Counted from the first letter of the stretch, positions 33,938 through 43,909 are shown. The stretch is 64,000 nt of DNA from Novosphingobium kaempferiae (GCF_021227995.1 NZ_CP089301.1:4340001-4404000), one strand, 5' to 3'. Notes: a model not told the origin generated them from the sequence alone. A program made the numbers and translations.

Positions 33938-36394
33938 TCAGAACCGCACGCTGGCCTGAAGCTGCACGGTGCGCGGCAGGTTCACGAAGCCGATCTCGTC
34001 CGAGATCACCGCCGCCGCCGTGCCGGTGCCTGCGCCGGTGTTCGGGCCGTCCACCGCGCCACCGACGATGAACTGGTTGGTCAGGTTCTTGCCGATCAGC
34101 GCCAGTTCGAAGCGCTCGTCGTTGAACTTCACGCGGATAGTGCCGTCGACGGTCAGGTACTTCGACTGGCCCGACAGCGGATGCGCGAAGCTGGAGGCGA
34201 GGTAGGAGCTGGAATAGCGCGTGTCGATCGTCGCCCCGAACTTGGTGCCGGTGCCGATGTCGGTCTCGTAGCCGACACCGAGCGAGCCGGTCCACTTCGG
34301 CGCGACGGCGGTGGGCGCACCGCTCAGATCCTGGCCCGGAGCGCCCTGGAACGTGGTGTCGCAGCCCTGTGCGATCGACTGGCCACCATAGCAAGGAGCG
34401 ATGTAGTTCAGGTAGCGCGCCTTGTTGTAGTTGATCGAGCCGTGCAGGTTCAGCCCCGGCACCGCATAGGGCGCGAACTCGAACTCCAGCTCCGCGCCCT
34501 TGGTCCGCGCCGCGCCCGCGTTGGTGGTGATGAAGGCGAAGGTCTGCGAGTTGAAGAAGTCCACCTGCAGGTTGACGTACTTGTAGCTGTAGACGTCGAA
34601 GTTCAGGCGAAGCTGGTTGTCGAGCAGCGTGGACTTCACGCCCACTTCGAACCCGCGCGCCTTCTCGGGCTGGAAGGCGACGTCGCTCGGCACCGTGCTG
34701 GCGCTGACGAAGCCGGAGTTGGAGAACCCGCCCGACTTGTAGGCCGTCTTGTACGCGCCGTAGACGGTCACGTCGTCAGTGGGCTTCCACGTCAGCGTGG
34801 CCTCGGGCGACCAGTTGTTGAAGGTCTGGTTCGCGGCGATCGGGGTGTTCTCGAGGAAGAGCCCCTGCAGCGCCGCGTTCACATAAGGCTGAGTGAGGTA
34901 GCTGTCCTTGGTCTCGTGGATGTAGCGCACGCCGACTGCGGCCTCCAGCGTGGGCACGATCTTCCACGTCGCCTGACCATAGGCGGACAGCGTTTCGCCA
35001 TCGGTCTGGGACTGCTTGAAGTAGCCGAGGTAGCGATACGCGGCCGGGGCGGTGGAATCTTCGATATTGCCGAACGATCCGGTCTGGCGGTGGAAACGGC
35101 GGGTCTTCTGGTAATACGCGCCCGCCAGCAGGTTGATCGGCCCGTCGAACTTCGTCTGCGCGCGCAGTTCGCTGGAGAAGGCGCGGAAGATCGAGCGTTC
35201 GGAAGACGGCGCGGCGGCAAGGTCGCTCGACACGAACGTGCAGTCGCAGGCCCACTGGTTGACGTTGCGGTTGAAGTTGTTGACCCAGGTCACGTCCACG
35301 TCGTCGAAGGCGTATTCCGCCGTGCCGGTGACGGCCCAGCTGCGGTACTTGTTGTAGAGTGCCCCGTCATCACGCGACCATGGGTTGGTCCCGGCAAGAT
35401 CCTCGGGGAAGTTGTTCTGGTAGACCGTGAACGACTTCTTGCACGCGATGTTCGGGTTCAGCGAATACGTGCCGGTGGCGCAGCCGTAGGGGACGTAGTT
35501 CCACGAGTTGTTGTTGACGTTGGAGCTGGAACCGTTGGCCTTGACCGTGAACTTGAAGTCGTTGCCCGGATCCCAGACCAGCGTGATGCGGCCCAGCAGT
35601 TCCTTGCTGCCCGGATTGTCCCCGTCGAACGCAGGCGCGAGGTGCGGCGTGGTGATCCCGGTCGCGACGTCGAAAGTGTTGTACGTCTTGTCGACGCCGC
35701 CGTTCTTGAAGTAGCCGCCCCACATGTTCGACGCGCGCACGGCAACGCGCACGCCCAGCGTATCGGTGATCGGGCCGGAGCCCATGACTTCGCCGACCAG
35801 TTCCTTCGCGCGGAACTCGTAACCCAGCTTGGCGCGGAATTCAGGCGTCGAACTCGGGTCCGCAGTACGCAGCGAGATCACGCCCGCGGTCGCGTTCTTG
35901 CCGAAGAACAGCGACTGCGGCCCCTTCAGCACTTCCACGCCCTCAAGGTCGAGGAAGCCCTCGTTGATGACGCGGCCCTGCCCGTAATAGACGCCGTCGA
36001 CCACCACCGCGACCGACTGCTCGATACCGATCGAGGTGGAGGACGAGCCGATGCCGCGCAGGGTCAACTGGGCGCCCGAACCATTGGAGGCACGGCCGAT
36101 GGTGAACTGCGGCGTCTGGGTGGAGATCTTCTCCAGGCTGGTCATGTCGTAGCGTTCGAGCACTTCGGCGGTGAGCGCGGTGACGGCGACGGGCACGTCC
36201 TGCAGGCTCTCCGCCCGGCGGCGCGCGGTGACGACGATGTCGCCGAGACCGCCTTCGGCATGGTCCTGCGCGACGGTCGGCGCCTGCGGCGGTGGCGTGG
36301 CCTCCTGCGCGCTTGCGGGCGTGATTGCGAAAGCCGAGATGACGACGCCCGCCAGAAGCGCGGCGCGCGCGGATCGTCCTGCCGTTCCAGACAT
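33938..36394 (-). CDS. TonB-dependent receptor 2
   Basis: This 818-aa receptor has a signal peptide (VVISAFAITPASAQ), TonB-box-like GDIVVTARRR, a plug with VEVLKGPQSLFFGKNATAGV and a C-terminal VQLQASVRF ending in Phe. The GKNATAGV type is typical of sphingomonad receptors for plant, steroid or aromatic-derived compounds. The downstream genes (NTF2-like, SDR, small exporter) suggest catabolism of what it imports. Operator palindromes and a TetR gene lie directly upstream. Confidence 0.94.
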   Translation of the reverse strand: MSGTAGRSARAALLAGVVISAFAITPASAQEATPPPQAPTVAQDHAEGGLGDIVVTARRRAESLQDVPVAVTALTAEVLERYDMTSLEKISTQTPQFTIGRASNGSGAQLTLRGIGSSSTSIGIEQSVAVVVDGVYYGQGRVINEGFLDLEGVEVLKGPQSLFFGKNATAGVISLRTADPSSTPEFRAKLGYEFRAKELVGEVMGSGPITDTLGVRVAVRASNMWGGYFKNGGVDKTYNTFDVATGITTPHLAPAFDGDNPGSKELLGRITLVWDPGNDFKFTVKANGSSSNVNNNSWNYVPYGCATGTYSLNPNIACKKSFTVYQNNFPEDLAGTNPWSRDDGALYNKYRSWAVTGTAEYAFDDVDVTWVNNFNRNVNQWACDCTFVSSDLAAAPSSERSIFRAFSSELRAQTKFDGPINLLAGAYYQKTRRFHRQTGSFGNIEDSTAPAAYRYLGYFKQSQTDGETLSAYGQATWKIVPTLEAAVGVRYIHETKDSYLTQPYVNAALQGLFLENTPIAANQTFNNWSPEATLTWKPTDDVTVYGAYKTAYKSGGFSNSGFVSASTVPSDVAFQPEKARGFEVGVKSTLLDNQLRLNFDVYSYKYVNLQVDFFNSQTFAFITTNAGAARTKGAELEFEFAPYAVPGLNLHGSINYNKARYLNYIAPCYGGQSIAQGCDTTFQGAPGQDLSGAPTAVAPKWTGSLGVGYETDIGTGTKFGATIDTRYSSSYLASSFAHPLSGQSKYLTVDGTIRVKFNDERFELALIGKNLTNQFIVGGAVDGPNTGAGTGTAAAVISDEIGFVNLPRTVQLQASVRF

Positions 36395-36484
36395 GAAAAG
36401 CTCCTTTCCCCTATGACCGGGGCAGGGCCTGTTATGACCTGGTCGCCCTCCCGGTTGCCTCTATCCTGAGACTGGGACGGAGAG

Positions 36485-36514
36485 TAACGCCGTTAAAAAA
36501 TGCAGTGGACTGCA
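36485..36514. promoter_or_regulatory. Candidate TetR operators (two adjacent palindromes)
   Basis: TAACG-C-CGTTA at 36485-36495 and TGCAGT-GG-ACTGCA at 36501-36514 lie between the TetR stop and TBDR 2, about 90-120 bp before the receptor start. Either could be the operator of the adjacent TetR protein. Confidence 0.55.
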
Positions 36515-36521
36515 ATTAATG

Positions 36522-37199
36522 CTAGGGAGGCGTCGGGCAGCGCGACAGCGCGAGCGTCAGTTGCCGGGCCTCGTCGCGCAGTTCGGCGGCGAGCGGCCCT
36601 TCGGCATAAGGAAGCAGGATCTGGCAGATTGCCAGCCGCAACTGCGCTTCCAGCGCCGCGTCGGCGATCTCGCCCTTGGCCCAGAGCAGGATCGTCGTCA
36701 CCATCTGCATGCACACGAAGCGGGAGACGACTGCGATGTCCTCCACCACGACCTGCCCCGCCGCGCGCATCGCCCGCAGCGCGCCGCCTGCGAAGCGCTC
36801 GTAGACGTCGGGCAGGCCGACGAGGTCCGCGTGCTCGATCAGGATGGGCGAGAACGCGCGGGCGAGCGCGGGGGCCTCGAAGGTCTTTTCGGCAAGCCGG
36901 GCGGGCAGTTGCCGGAAGAAGCCGATGCCCTCACCCCCCGCCGCGTGCGCGCCCTCGATGGTTTCCTCCGACCGCTCGCGCGCGTTCACGGCGAACAGGC
37001 GGTCCCTGGACCCGTAGATGTTGAACAGCGTGCGCTCCGCCACCCCGGCGGCTTCGGCGATGAGCCGCATCGACAGCGCCTCTCCGCCGTGACGGGCCAG
37101 CAGGTCGAAGGTCGCCGCCCTGATCCGCTCACGCCTTTCGCGCTGGCGCGGCGTCAGGGTGCGTTCTGTGTCGCCTTCATCTCGTAAACGATTGTCCAT
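36522..37199 (-). CDS. TetR-family transcriptional regulator
   Basis: This 225-aa protein has the TetR N-terminal HTH (RERIRAATFDLLARHGGEAL, then RLIAEAAGVAERTLFNIYGS) and an all-helical ligand-binding C-terminal part. ATG 37199 (MDNRLRD) is chosen, as the 12 codons upstream carry no HTH residues. It is transcribed towards TBDR 2 with 127 bp between them and two palindromes in the gap, so it is probably the local repressor. Confidence 0.9.
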   Translation of the reverse strand: MDNRLRDEGDTERTLTPRQRERRERIRAATFDLLARHGGEALSMRLIAEAAGVAERTLFNIYGSRDRLFAVNARERSEETIEGAHAAGGEGIGFFRQLPARLAEKTFEAPALARAFSPILIEHADLVGLPDVYERFAGGALRAMRAAGQVVVEDIAVVSRFVCMQMVTTILLWAKGEIADAALEAQLRLAICQILLPYAEGPLAAELRDEARQLTLALSRCPTPP

Positions 37200-37267
37200 C
37201 GCCGAAATGGTAGGGCGCGACCCGGAAGGCGGCAATCGGCATTTTGAACCGGACCGGCTCCGCTGGT

Positions 37268-38224
37268 TCAGGCTCCCGGGAAGTGGAACAGGGCATCGAC
37301 CGCCCGATAGCGCCGCCGCGCGGCGATCATCGCAGCGGATGCCGCCAGCCCCAGTGCCACGGACATCGCGAAAGTCGGGGCGAAGGAACTGATCCCCACC
37401 AGCGGCAGGCCGCGCAGCGTGATCGCGATCACCGGCATGTGGACGAGATAGATCGTCAGCGAATGGCGACCCATCGCCTGCAGCAGCGGCAGGGGATGGC
37501 GGCCCGCGACCTGTATTCCCGCCGCCAGCACGCCCGCGACAACGATCAGGATCGGCAGCGCGTCATGCGGCGAATAGCGGATGGTGCGCTCGATGGCGGA
37601 ATAGAGGCACACCGCGATGATTGCGGGCATGAGGGTCCACAGCAGCAGCCGGTCGCCCAGCCACGCCTCCATCCGCTCGCGCTCCCGGCCGAGGAACGAT
37701 CCGACGAGGAACAGCGCAAGGAAGAACAGCAGCCGCTCTCCGTACTTGGTCCCGTCCTCGCAGGCGAGCGAGGCGAGGAATGCATAGGCGGCAGCGACCA
37801 GATGGAACCGCAGCGGGACGAGCGCGGCGACGATCGAGAACGCCATGATGAACAGCAGGAACCACAGATACCAGCCGCCCAGCCACCCCTCTGGCTCGAC
37901 GAGGCGGTCGGCATGGCCGGACGCGAGCGCCCAGAGCACCGACCACACCAGATAGGGCCACAGGAGGATGCGCAGCCGATGCAGCAGGAAGCCGCGCGCG
38001 CCCTTGCGCAGCCCCCGGCTCGCCAGCAGGCCCGAGAGGAAGATCAGCGTCGGCATCCGCATCGGCGCGAAGAACGCGGTGGCGGCGGTGACGAATGGCG
38101 GCACTTCCCCGCCCTGCGCCTTGAAGTAGGACGAACTGTGCAGCAGCACGACGAGCAGGATCATCGCGCCCTTGCAGATGTCGATCCACGCCATGCGCGG
38201 GGCGGCGCCCGTCGCCTGCGCCAT
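37268..38224 (-). CDS. Acyltransferase-3 family membrane protein
   Basis: This 318-aa multi-pass protein of the acyltransferase-3 (OpgC/OafA-like) family has the N-terminal RMAWIDICKGAMILLVVLLH, where the conserved His is seen, several hydrophobic helices and C-terminal GRHSLTIYLVHMPV. It O-acylates an envelope or secreted glycan or another hydroxyl acceptor. ATG 38224 has GGAGTGA 10 nt upstream and is preferred to 38245, which would overlap the threonine dehydratase stop. It is probably the last gene of the peptidase operon, with no obvious functional link. Confidence 0.85.
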   Translation of the reverse strand: MAQATGAAPRMAWIDICKGAMILLVVLLHSSSYFKAQGGEVPPFVTAATAFFAPMRMPTLIFLSGLLASRGLRKGARGFLLHRLRILLWPYLVWSVLWALASGHADRLVEPEGWLGGWYLWFLLFIMAFSIVAALVPLRFHLVAAAYAFLASLACEDGTKYGERLLFFLALFLVGSFLGRERERMEAWLGDRLLLWTLMPAIIAVCLYSAIERTIRYSPHDALPILIVVAGVLAAGIQVAGRHPLPLLQAMGRHSLTIYLVHMPVIAITLRGLPLVGISSFAPTFAMSVALGLAASAAMIAARRRYRAVDALFHFPGA

Positions 38225-38231
38225 CGCGGGC

Positions 38232-39452
38232 TCACTCCGCAGCATGGGCGGCGACCACGGCGGCGGCGAAGCCGGCTTCGTGCAGGGCCTTGAGGACGAG
38301 GCCGTTGCGCTCGCTGTCGGGCAGTTCGACGGTGAACACCGCATTGGCCGAGCGGGCGGAGGCGCCGTCGAAGATGCGGTCGTGCGTCACCTCCAGGATG
38401 TTGCCGCCCATGTCGCCGATGATCGAGGCGGCAGGGCCGAGCGATCCCGCGTTGTCGAGCATCGGCACGCGCAGCCGCACCAGCTGTCCCGAGCGCACCA
38501 GATGACGTTGCAGCATCGCCGTCAGCACGCGCATGTCGATGTTCCCGCCACTGAGGACGAGGCCGATGCGCTTGCCGCGGAACCGCTCGGGATGGGCAAG
38601 GACGGCGGCAAGGCCCGCCGCGCCCGCGCCTTCGCACAGCGTCTTCTCGATCTGGAGAAGCAGCGCCACGGCGTCCTCGATCACGGCCTCGGGCACCACC
38701 AATATGTCATCGACGAGGCGCTGGACGTGCTCCAGCGGCAGCACGCCGGGCCGCGCCACCGCGATGCCCTCGGCGATGGTCGCACCGCCGACGAACGGGC
38801 CGTTGAAGCGGTTGGTGGCCCGCGCCATCGAAGGGTAGAGTTCGCTCTCCACGCCGATGACCTGCGTCTCGGGTGAAAGCGCCGCGAAGACGGAGGCGAT
38901 GCCCGCGATCATCCCGCCACCACCGACCGAGACCAGCACCGCGTCGAGCGTTGGCCCCTGCGCGATGAGTTCGAGGCCGATGGTGCCTTGTCCGGCGATG
39001 ATCTCGGGATCGTCGAAGGGATGGATGAAGGTCAGGCCCTGCCGCACGAATTCGGCGACGCTGGCGCTGGCCTCGTCGAAGTCGCGCCCGACCAGCCGGA
39101 CCGTCGCACCGAAGCTTTCGGTCCGCTTGATCTTCACCGTCGGCGTGCTCTCGGGCATCAGGATAGCCGCCGGGATGCCCAGCTTGCGCGCGTGCAGCGC
39201 CACCCCTTGCGCATGGTTGCCAGCCGATACGGTGACGACCCCGCGCCGCCGCGCGTCCGGCCCCAGCGTCAGCAGCCGATTGAGCGCGCCGCGTTCCTTG
39301 AAGGAGCCGGTGAACTGCAGGTTCTCGAACTTCAGCCAGATCTCCGCGCCGGTGAGTTGCGAAAGCGTCTGTGAATGGAGGAACGGGGTGCGCAGGACGG
39401 CCCCGTCCAGCCTGCGCGCCGCCGTCTCGACGTCCGCCAACGTCACGTCCAT
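38232..39452 (-). CDS. ilvA: Threonine dehydratase (serine/threonine ammonia-lyase) with ACT domain
   Basis: This 406-aa PLP enzyme has Lys52 in FTGSFKERGA as the Schiff-base lysine, AGNHAQGVA, the glycine loop SVGGGGMIAG, and a C-terminal ACT-like region (LRVPMLDNAGSLGPAASIIG). It deaminates threonine or serine to 2-oxo acids; this short-ACT form resembles catabolic/TdcB-ACT types rather than the long biosynthetic IlvA. It lies 29 bp downstream of the M20 peptidase, which fits use of amino acids released from peptides. Confidence 0.9.
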   Translation of the reverse strand: MDVTLADVETAARRLDGAVLRTPFLHSQTLSQLTGAEIWLKFENLQFTGSFKERGALNRLLTLGPDARRRGVVTVSAGNHAQGVALHARKLGIPAAILMPESTPTVKIKRTESFGATVRLVGRDFDEASASVAEFVRQGLTFIHPFDDPEIIAGQGTIGLELIAQGPTLDAVLVSVGGGGMIAGIASVFAALSPETQVIGVESELYPSMARATNRFNGPFVGGATIAEGIAVARPGVLPLEHVQRLVDDILVVPEAVIEDAVALLLQIEKTLCEGAGAAGLAAVLAHPERFRGKRIGLVLSGGNIDMRVLTAMLQRHLVRSGQLVRLRVPMLDNAGSLGPAASIIGDMGGNILEVTHDRIFDGASARSANAVFTVELPDSERNGLVLKALHEAGFAAAVVAAHAAE

Positions 39453-39481
39453 GGTACGCCCCGGGCCTTGCGCCGCCCCGA

Positions 39482-41137
39482 TCAATGACTGGCCGGGGCT
39501 GGAATGGCGGGGGTTGCGGCGGCGACCGCTTCGGGGGCAGGCGGCCATGACAGTCCGAGCTGGTCGAGGTACGTCTTGTACTTCTTCGGATCGTAGTAGA
39601 ACTTTTTCATCTCGGGCCGGAATTGGGCCATGATGTCGGCGTTCATCTCGATGTAGGGCTTCTCGTTCGTCAGGACCGGCTGGTACTTGGTGTCCTTGGT
39701 CTGGACGTCGGTGAAGTAGCTCTTGGCCGCCGCGACGAGTTCGGGTTTGGTCAGCAGGTCGATCATCGTCATCGCCATGACCTTCGCCCCCGCGACCGCG
39801 CCCTTGTGGGCGATCGGCGTCGCCATGGTGATCGCGTTCGACCAGTTGTGGCCGGGCAGGTTCGGGATGTTGGAGGGGAAGCGCACGGTGATCGTCGGGC
39901 GGGTCCACGAAACGTCGCCGATGTCGTCCGAACCGCCGCTCTTGGGCTCCTTGTCGGGCGGGGTGAGCGGCTTGAGTTCGGTGTCGAGGCCGTCCTCGTC
40001 GCCGCCGACCAGCTTCTGCACCTGCTTGGCGAAAGCCTGTTCCTCCGGCGTCCAGGTGGGCAGGCCGACGAGCTTGATGTTCTCGTAGGCGGCCTCAGCC
40101 ATCGGGCGGTTCATGTGCTGGGGCGCGGCGGTGCCGATGATGCGGCTGGACACGGTGGTGTCGGTCATCATCGCGGCGGCATCGGCGATCTTGCTGCCGA
40201 TCTGGTAGTTCTTGCGGATGTTGTCGAAGGTCTGTTCACGGAAGTAGTACCAGACCGTCGCGGTGGAGGGCACGACGTTCGGGAAGTCGCCGCCGTCCTT
40301 GATGACGTAGTGCGAACGCTGCTCGGGCCGCAGGTGCTCGCGCCGGAAATTCCAGCCCGCGTCCATCAGTTCCACCGCGTCGAGCGCGCTGCGCCCGCGC
40401 CACGGGTTGCCCGCAGAGTGCGCGGATTCGCCGGTGAAGGTGTAGAGCACCGAGATGCCGCCGGTGCCCTGCGGCTGGCCCCACGCGGTCTGGAGGTTGG
40501 ACGCGACGTGGGTGAACAGCACCACGTCCACGTCGGAGAACATGCCGTCGCGCACGAAGAAGGCCTTGGCTGCCACCGGCTCTTCCGCGACGCCGGGCCA
40601 GAGCTTGAGCGTGCCGGGGATCTTGTCGCGGATCATCAGTTCCTTGACCGCCAGCGCGGCCGCGACGTTGACCGCCTGCCCGGAATTGTGGCCCTCGCCA
40701 TGGCCCGGAGCACCGGGGACGAGCGGCTCACGCCGGGCGACGCCGGGCTTCTGGTTGGCCTTGGGGATACCGTCGATGTCGGAGCCGACCGCGATCGTCG
40801 GGCCGCCTGTGCCGTTCTTCCACACCGCCGTCCACGCGGTCGGCATCCCCGCGGAGCCGCGCGTCACGGTGAAGCCGTTCTTTTCGAGGATGGCGGTGAT
40901 GTACTTCGAGCTTTCGACTTCCTGCATGGCGAGTTCGCCGAAGCTGAAGATCGAATCCACCATCTCCTGAACCAGCTTGGCGCGCTTGTCGACGCCGGCG
41001 ATGACGTCGGTCTTGAGCGCGGCGGCCTTGTCGGGGGCGGCTGTGGTGGCGGGCGTGCTCTGCGCCTGCGCCGGGGTCTGGGCGAGCAGGCCGAGCGCGG
41101 CGATCAGCGAAACGAGCGGAAGGGCAGGCGTCTTCAT
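39482..41137 (-). CDS. Exported M20-family amidohydrolase (AbgB-like)
   Basis: This 551-aa protein has a signal peptide (LIAALGLLAQTPAQAQ) and an M20D amidohydrolase domain: SDIDGIPKANQ, HGEGHNSGQAVNV, PGVAEEPVAAKAFFVRDG, then the dimerisation domain (TFTGESAHSAGNPWRGRSAL) and C-terminal SDDIGDVSW. It resembles AbgB of p-aminobenzoyl-glutamate hydrolase. It would cleave N-acyl amino acids or dipeptides, here outside the cytoplasm. It is downstream of an exported M14 peptidase with a hairpin between, and upstream of threonine dehydratase. Confidence 0.9.
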   Translation of the reverse strand: MKTPALPLVSLIAALGLLAQTPAQAQSTPATTAAPDKAAALKTDVIAGVDKRAKLVQEMVDSIFSFGELAMQEVESSKYITAILEKNGFTVTRGSAGMPTAWTAVWKNGTGGPTIAVGSDIDGIPKANQKPGVARREPLVPGAPGHGEGHNSGQAVNVAAALAVKELMIRDKIPGTLKLWPGVAEEPVAAKAFFVRDGMFSDVDVVLFTHVASNLQTAWGQPQGTGGISVLYTFTGESAHSAGNPWRGRSALDAVELMDAGWNFRREHLRPEQRSHYVIKDGGDFPNVVPSTATVWYYFREQTFDNIRKNYQIGSKIADAAAMMTDTTVSSRIIGTAAPQHMNRPMAEAAYENIKLVGLPTWTPEEQAFAKQVQKLVGGDEDGLDTELKPLTPPDKEPKSGGSDDIGDVSWTRPTITVRFPSNIPNLPGHNWSNAITMATPIAHKGAVAGAKVMAMTMIDLLTKPELVAAAKSYFTDVQTKDTKYQPVLTNEKPYIEMNADIMAQFRPEMKKFYYDPKKYKTYLDQLGLSWPPAPEAVAAATPAIPAPASH

Positions 41138-41183
41138 CGGAGGAACTCCGTCATGTTGGGCATCGGAATTTTCGGGAAAGAGC

Positions 41184-41213
41184 GGGCAGGTCGCTGGGTG
41201 GAGCGACCTGCCC
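41184..41213 (-). terminator. Hairpin after the M14 peptidase gene
   Basis: GGGCAGGTCGCT and AGCGACCTGCCC form a perfect 12-bp stem with a 6-nt loop 34 bp after the peptidase stop. On the minus strand GCTCTTTCCC follows, a poor U-tract, so it may be partial termination or mRNA protection. Confidence 0.6.
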
Positions 41214-41247
41214 GAGTGGGTGGTCCCGAAAGGATTGTCTGGAAAAC

Positions 41248-43872
41248 TCAGGGAGCGATCAGGCTGTCGAACAGCAGCTTGTAAGTGCCGTGGGCCTGGT
41301 CGCGGTGCTGCGGACGGAAGCCGATGAGGATGACCTCGCCCTCGCCGTGCTTAACCGAGACCATCGCCGCCTTGCTGGTGAGGTTGTCCTCGCCCAGCAG
41401 CCAGCCGCTGCGCAGCACGTTCTTGTCGACGTAGCTGGCGATGACCGTCACGGCGTCGTTGTGGATGCTCGGCTTCACCTCGTAGGCCTGATTGCCAGCC
41501 GTGAAGATCGCCAGCGCGTCCTTCGGCATGCCCATGGCGTAGGGGCTGGAGGTGTCGACCTTCATCTTGAGGGTTGAGCCCGGGCTCCAGAACTTCTTGG
41601 AGGGCAGGCCCGCCAGCACGTCCGTCACCGGCAGGTCGAACTTCTCGATCGGCAGGGTTCCGGCGCGCCCGAAGGTGACGAGGCGACCGCCCGCCTTCAC
41701 GAAGTCCTCCAGCGCCTTGGTGCCGGCATCGCCGAAGCCGCTGACGTACTGCGCCGGCACGCCCTCGAGGCTGTCCCACGGGCTCGGCTTCTCGCCCTTG
41801 CCGAGCACGCCGGTCATGGCGGAAACGGCATCGTCGGGAAGCACGATCACGTCGTACTTCTTGCGCAGGTTCCCCGCCTTGATCTCGGCGTCCATGATCG
41901 AGCTGTAGGGGTAGTCGTAGTTCTCGAAGAGGAAGCGGGTCCACCCCTCGTCGATGTTGCCGCCGCGATAGCGCTTGAGCATGGCCATGCGCGGGGTCTT
42001 GACCGGGGCCGAGCCGGTGACGCCTGCCGAGGATGCGAAGTCGACGCCGGTGGTGCCCGCGATCGACTGTGCCGAGGCGGCGGAGAGCCCGCTCACCACG
42101 AAGTCGCCCGCCTGCGCCGTGCCCGAAGGCGTGGTGACACGGGTGACGCTCGCGCCCGCCTTGATGGCGAGGTTGACTGCACGGAAGCTGTCGTTGAGCG
42201 CGCCGCTCAGCAGGTACGGACCGCTGCCGTCCACCTTGCCCGCCGGGGCGAGCATGGCGGAAACCGGCTCGAGGCTGGCGGTGACGGCGGTGCCGACCGG
42301 CGTGCTTTCCACGCCCATGAACTCGGTCAGGGCGTCGGTCGACATGTCGTAGGGGCGGATCGGCGTGCCGTCGGCGGTGCGGGCGTAGACGTCGTCGGGG
42401 AAGTGCGTCTCGCCCAGCAGCCAGCGCACCACGCCCATCTTGGGCTGGCTCATCGGCACGACGAAGCTGCCCGCCGGATAGACCCGGCCTTCATGCACGA
42501 ACTCGGCGGGCGCGCGGTAGACGTTGACGCCTTGCAGCAGCAGCGCGTTGATCATCTTGTCGACCGTCAGCGGATCGTGCTGGTCGATGGAGACGATGTA
42601 CGCCTTCGTCTCGCCGGTCGTGCCGCGCTCCACTTGACGCTGGGCCTTGAGGTACATGTTGCGCAGCACGCGGTCCTTGTTGCGCGCCGCCGTGTCGACC
42701 AGCGACCACGAGGTGACGAGCTGGCGGTCGACGATGTCGCGCGGACGCCACCAGCCGCCGGGCCAGGGATCGGGCATGTTCATCTGCGGCGTGTTGTCAG
42801 GTACCGCACGCTGGCCGCCCTTCAACTGGTCCGGATGGACGTAGAGCGGCGTGGCGAGGCTGGCGCTGGCGGATTCGTCCAGCATGCCGGTGATGTTGTG
42901 GAACGGCGTCAGCCAGTGGAAGCCGAAGTGGCCCCAGCCCGAATAGATGGCGTCGCCGATGCCGCCCGACAGCTTGGCCTTGTCGAGGTCGTAGGCCATG
43001 TTCGAGCCGTACCAGGTCATCTCGCGCCAGACGAGCGGATCGCCGAAGGGGCGGATCGGATCGGTATAGGGCGGGATCGAGATGCGCGGCGAATACTGGC
43101 CCATCTGGTGATGGTCGATGTACGCCTCGGGGATCCAGTCGCGGAACAGCACCGAGCCGAGCAGCTTCGATTCCGCCTGCGTCTGCATGAAGGCGTCGCG
43201 GTTGTTATCGTGGCCGACGTACTTCTGGTAGAGCCACGGCATCGCGCCGCCCTCGTAGGGCGTGCCGACATGCTTCATGTACCAGTCCTGCACCATGTCG
43301 TGCCCGTCCGGGTTGAGCGAGGGCATGACGATGGTGATGACGTTGTCGAGGATGCGCTGCGTGTCGGCATCGGTGCGCGTGACCATGCCGTGCGTGAATT
43401 CCACGGCGGTCAGCGACGAGCCGATCTCGCTGGAGTGCAGGTCGTAGGACTGAACGACGATCGCCTTGCCGTCGCGCACGATGGCCTCAAGCTCGTCCTG
43501 CGAGGAACCGCGCGGATCGGCCAGCTTGAGGTTCATCTGGCGATATTCCTCCAGCCGCGCGAGGTTCGCGGGGCTGGAGATGAACATGGCCAGGAACGGG
43601 CGGCCCTCGGTGGACTTGCCCAGTTCGACGATCTTGATCCGGTCGCTCGATTTCTCCAGCGCGCGGTAATAGTCGACCATCTTGGCATAGGGTTCAAGCT
43701 TGCGATCGGCGCCCATCTGATGGCCGAACCAGCTTTCCGGGGTCGGCACGGCGGACTGCGCCGAAACCGGGCCTGCGGTGGTGAACGCCAGCGCCATGGC
43801 CGCCGCGCAGAGTGCGACCGCGCTGCCTGATTTGAGGAACCTGCGCTGCGACTTACGTGCCAAACGCATCAT
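41248..43872 (-). CDS. Exported M14-family zinc carboxypeptidase
   Basis: This 874-aa protein has a signal peptide ending TTAGPVSAQ, an M14 domain with the zinc motif His146-x-x-Glu149 (DLHSSEIGSS), PSLNPDGHD and GHDNNRDAF, and a long C-terminal part ending in a glutamine-amidotransferase-like fold (EVILIGFRPQHRDQ). ATG 43872 is selected: GGAGTT then lies 6 nt upstream, while ATG 43884 overlaps that site. It probably trims peptides in the periplasm after import through TBDR 3 encoded just upstream. Confidence 0.9.
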   Translation of the reverse strand: MMRLARKSQRRFLKSGSAVALCAAAMALAFTTAGPVSAQSAVPTPESWFGHQMGADRKLEPYAKMVDYYRALEKSSDRIKIVELGKSTEGRPFLAMFISSPANLARLEEYRQMNLKLADPRGSSQDELEAIVRDGKAIVVQSYDLHSSEIGSSLTAVEFTHGMVTRTDADTQRILDNVITIVMPSLNPDGHDMVQDWYMKHVGTPYEGGAMPWLYQKYVGHDNNRDAFMQTQAESKLLGSVLFRDWIPEAYIDHHQMGQYSPRISIPPYTDPIRPFGDPLVWREMTWYGSNMAYDLDKAKLSGGIGDAIYSGWGHFGFHWLTPFHNITGMLDESASASLATPLYVHPDQLKGGQRAVPDNTPQMNMPDPWPGGWWRPRDIVDRQLVTSWSLVDTAARNKDRVLRNMYLKAQRQVERGTTGETKAYIVSIDQHDPLTVDKMINALLLQGVNVYRAPAEFVHEGRVYPAGSFVVPMSQPKMGVVRWLLGETHFPDDVYARTADGTPIRPYDMSTDALTEFMGVESTPVGTAVTASLEPVSAMLAPAGKVDGSGPYLLSGALNDSFRAVNLAIKAGASVTRVTTPSGTAQAGDFVVSGLSAASAQSIAGTTGVDFASSAGVTGSAPVKTPRMAMLKRYRGGNIDEGWTRFLFENYDYPYSSIMDAEIKAGNLRKKYDVIVLPDDAVSAMTGVLGKGEKPSPWDSLEGVPAQYVSGFGDAGTKALEDFVKAGGRLVTFGRAGTLPIEKFDLPVTDVLAGLPSKKFWSPGSTLKMKVDTSSPYAMGMPKDALAIFTAGNQAYEVKPSIHNDAVTVIASYVDKNVLRSGWLLGEDNLTSKAAMVSVKHGEGEVILIGFRPQHRDQAHGTYKLLFDSLIAP

Positions 43873-43909
43873 GACTAACTCCATCGATCGGTGAAACGGT
43901 CAGGTGCGG

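Noticed and set aside
33713..36469. A 918-codon frame antisense to TBDR 2
   Set aside because: Same type of shadow; it also runs through the REP-like palindrome and the NTF2-like gene start.
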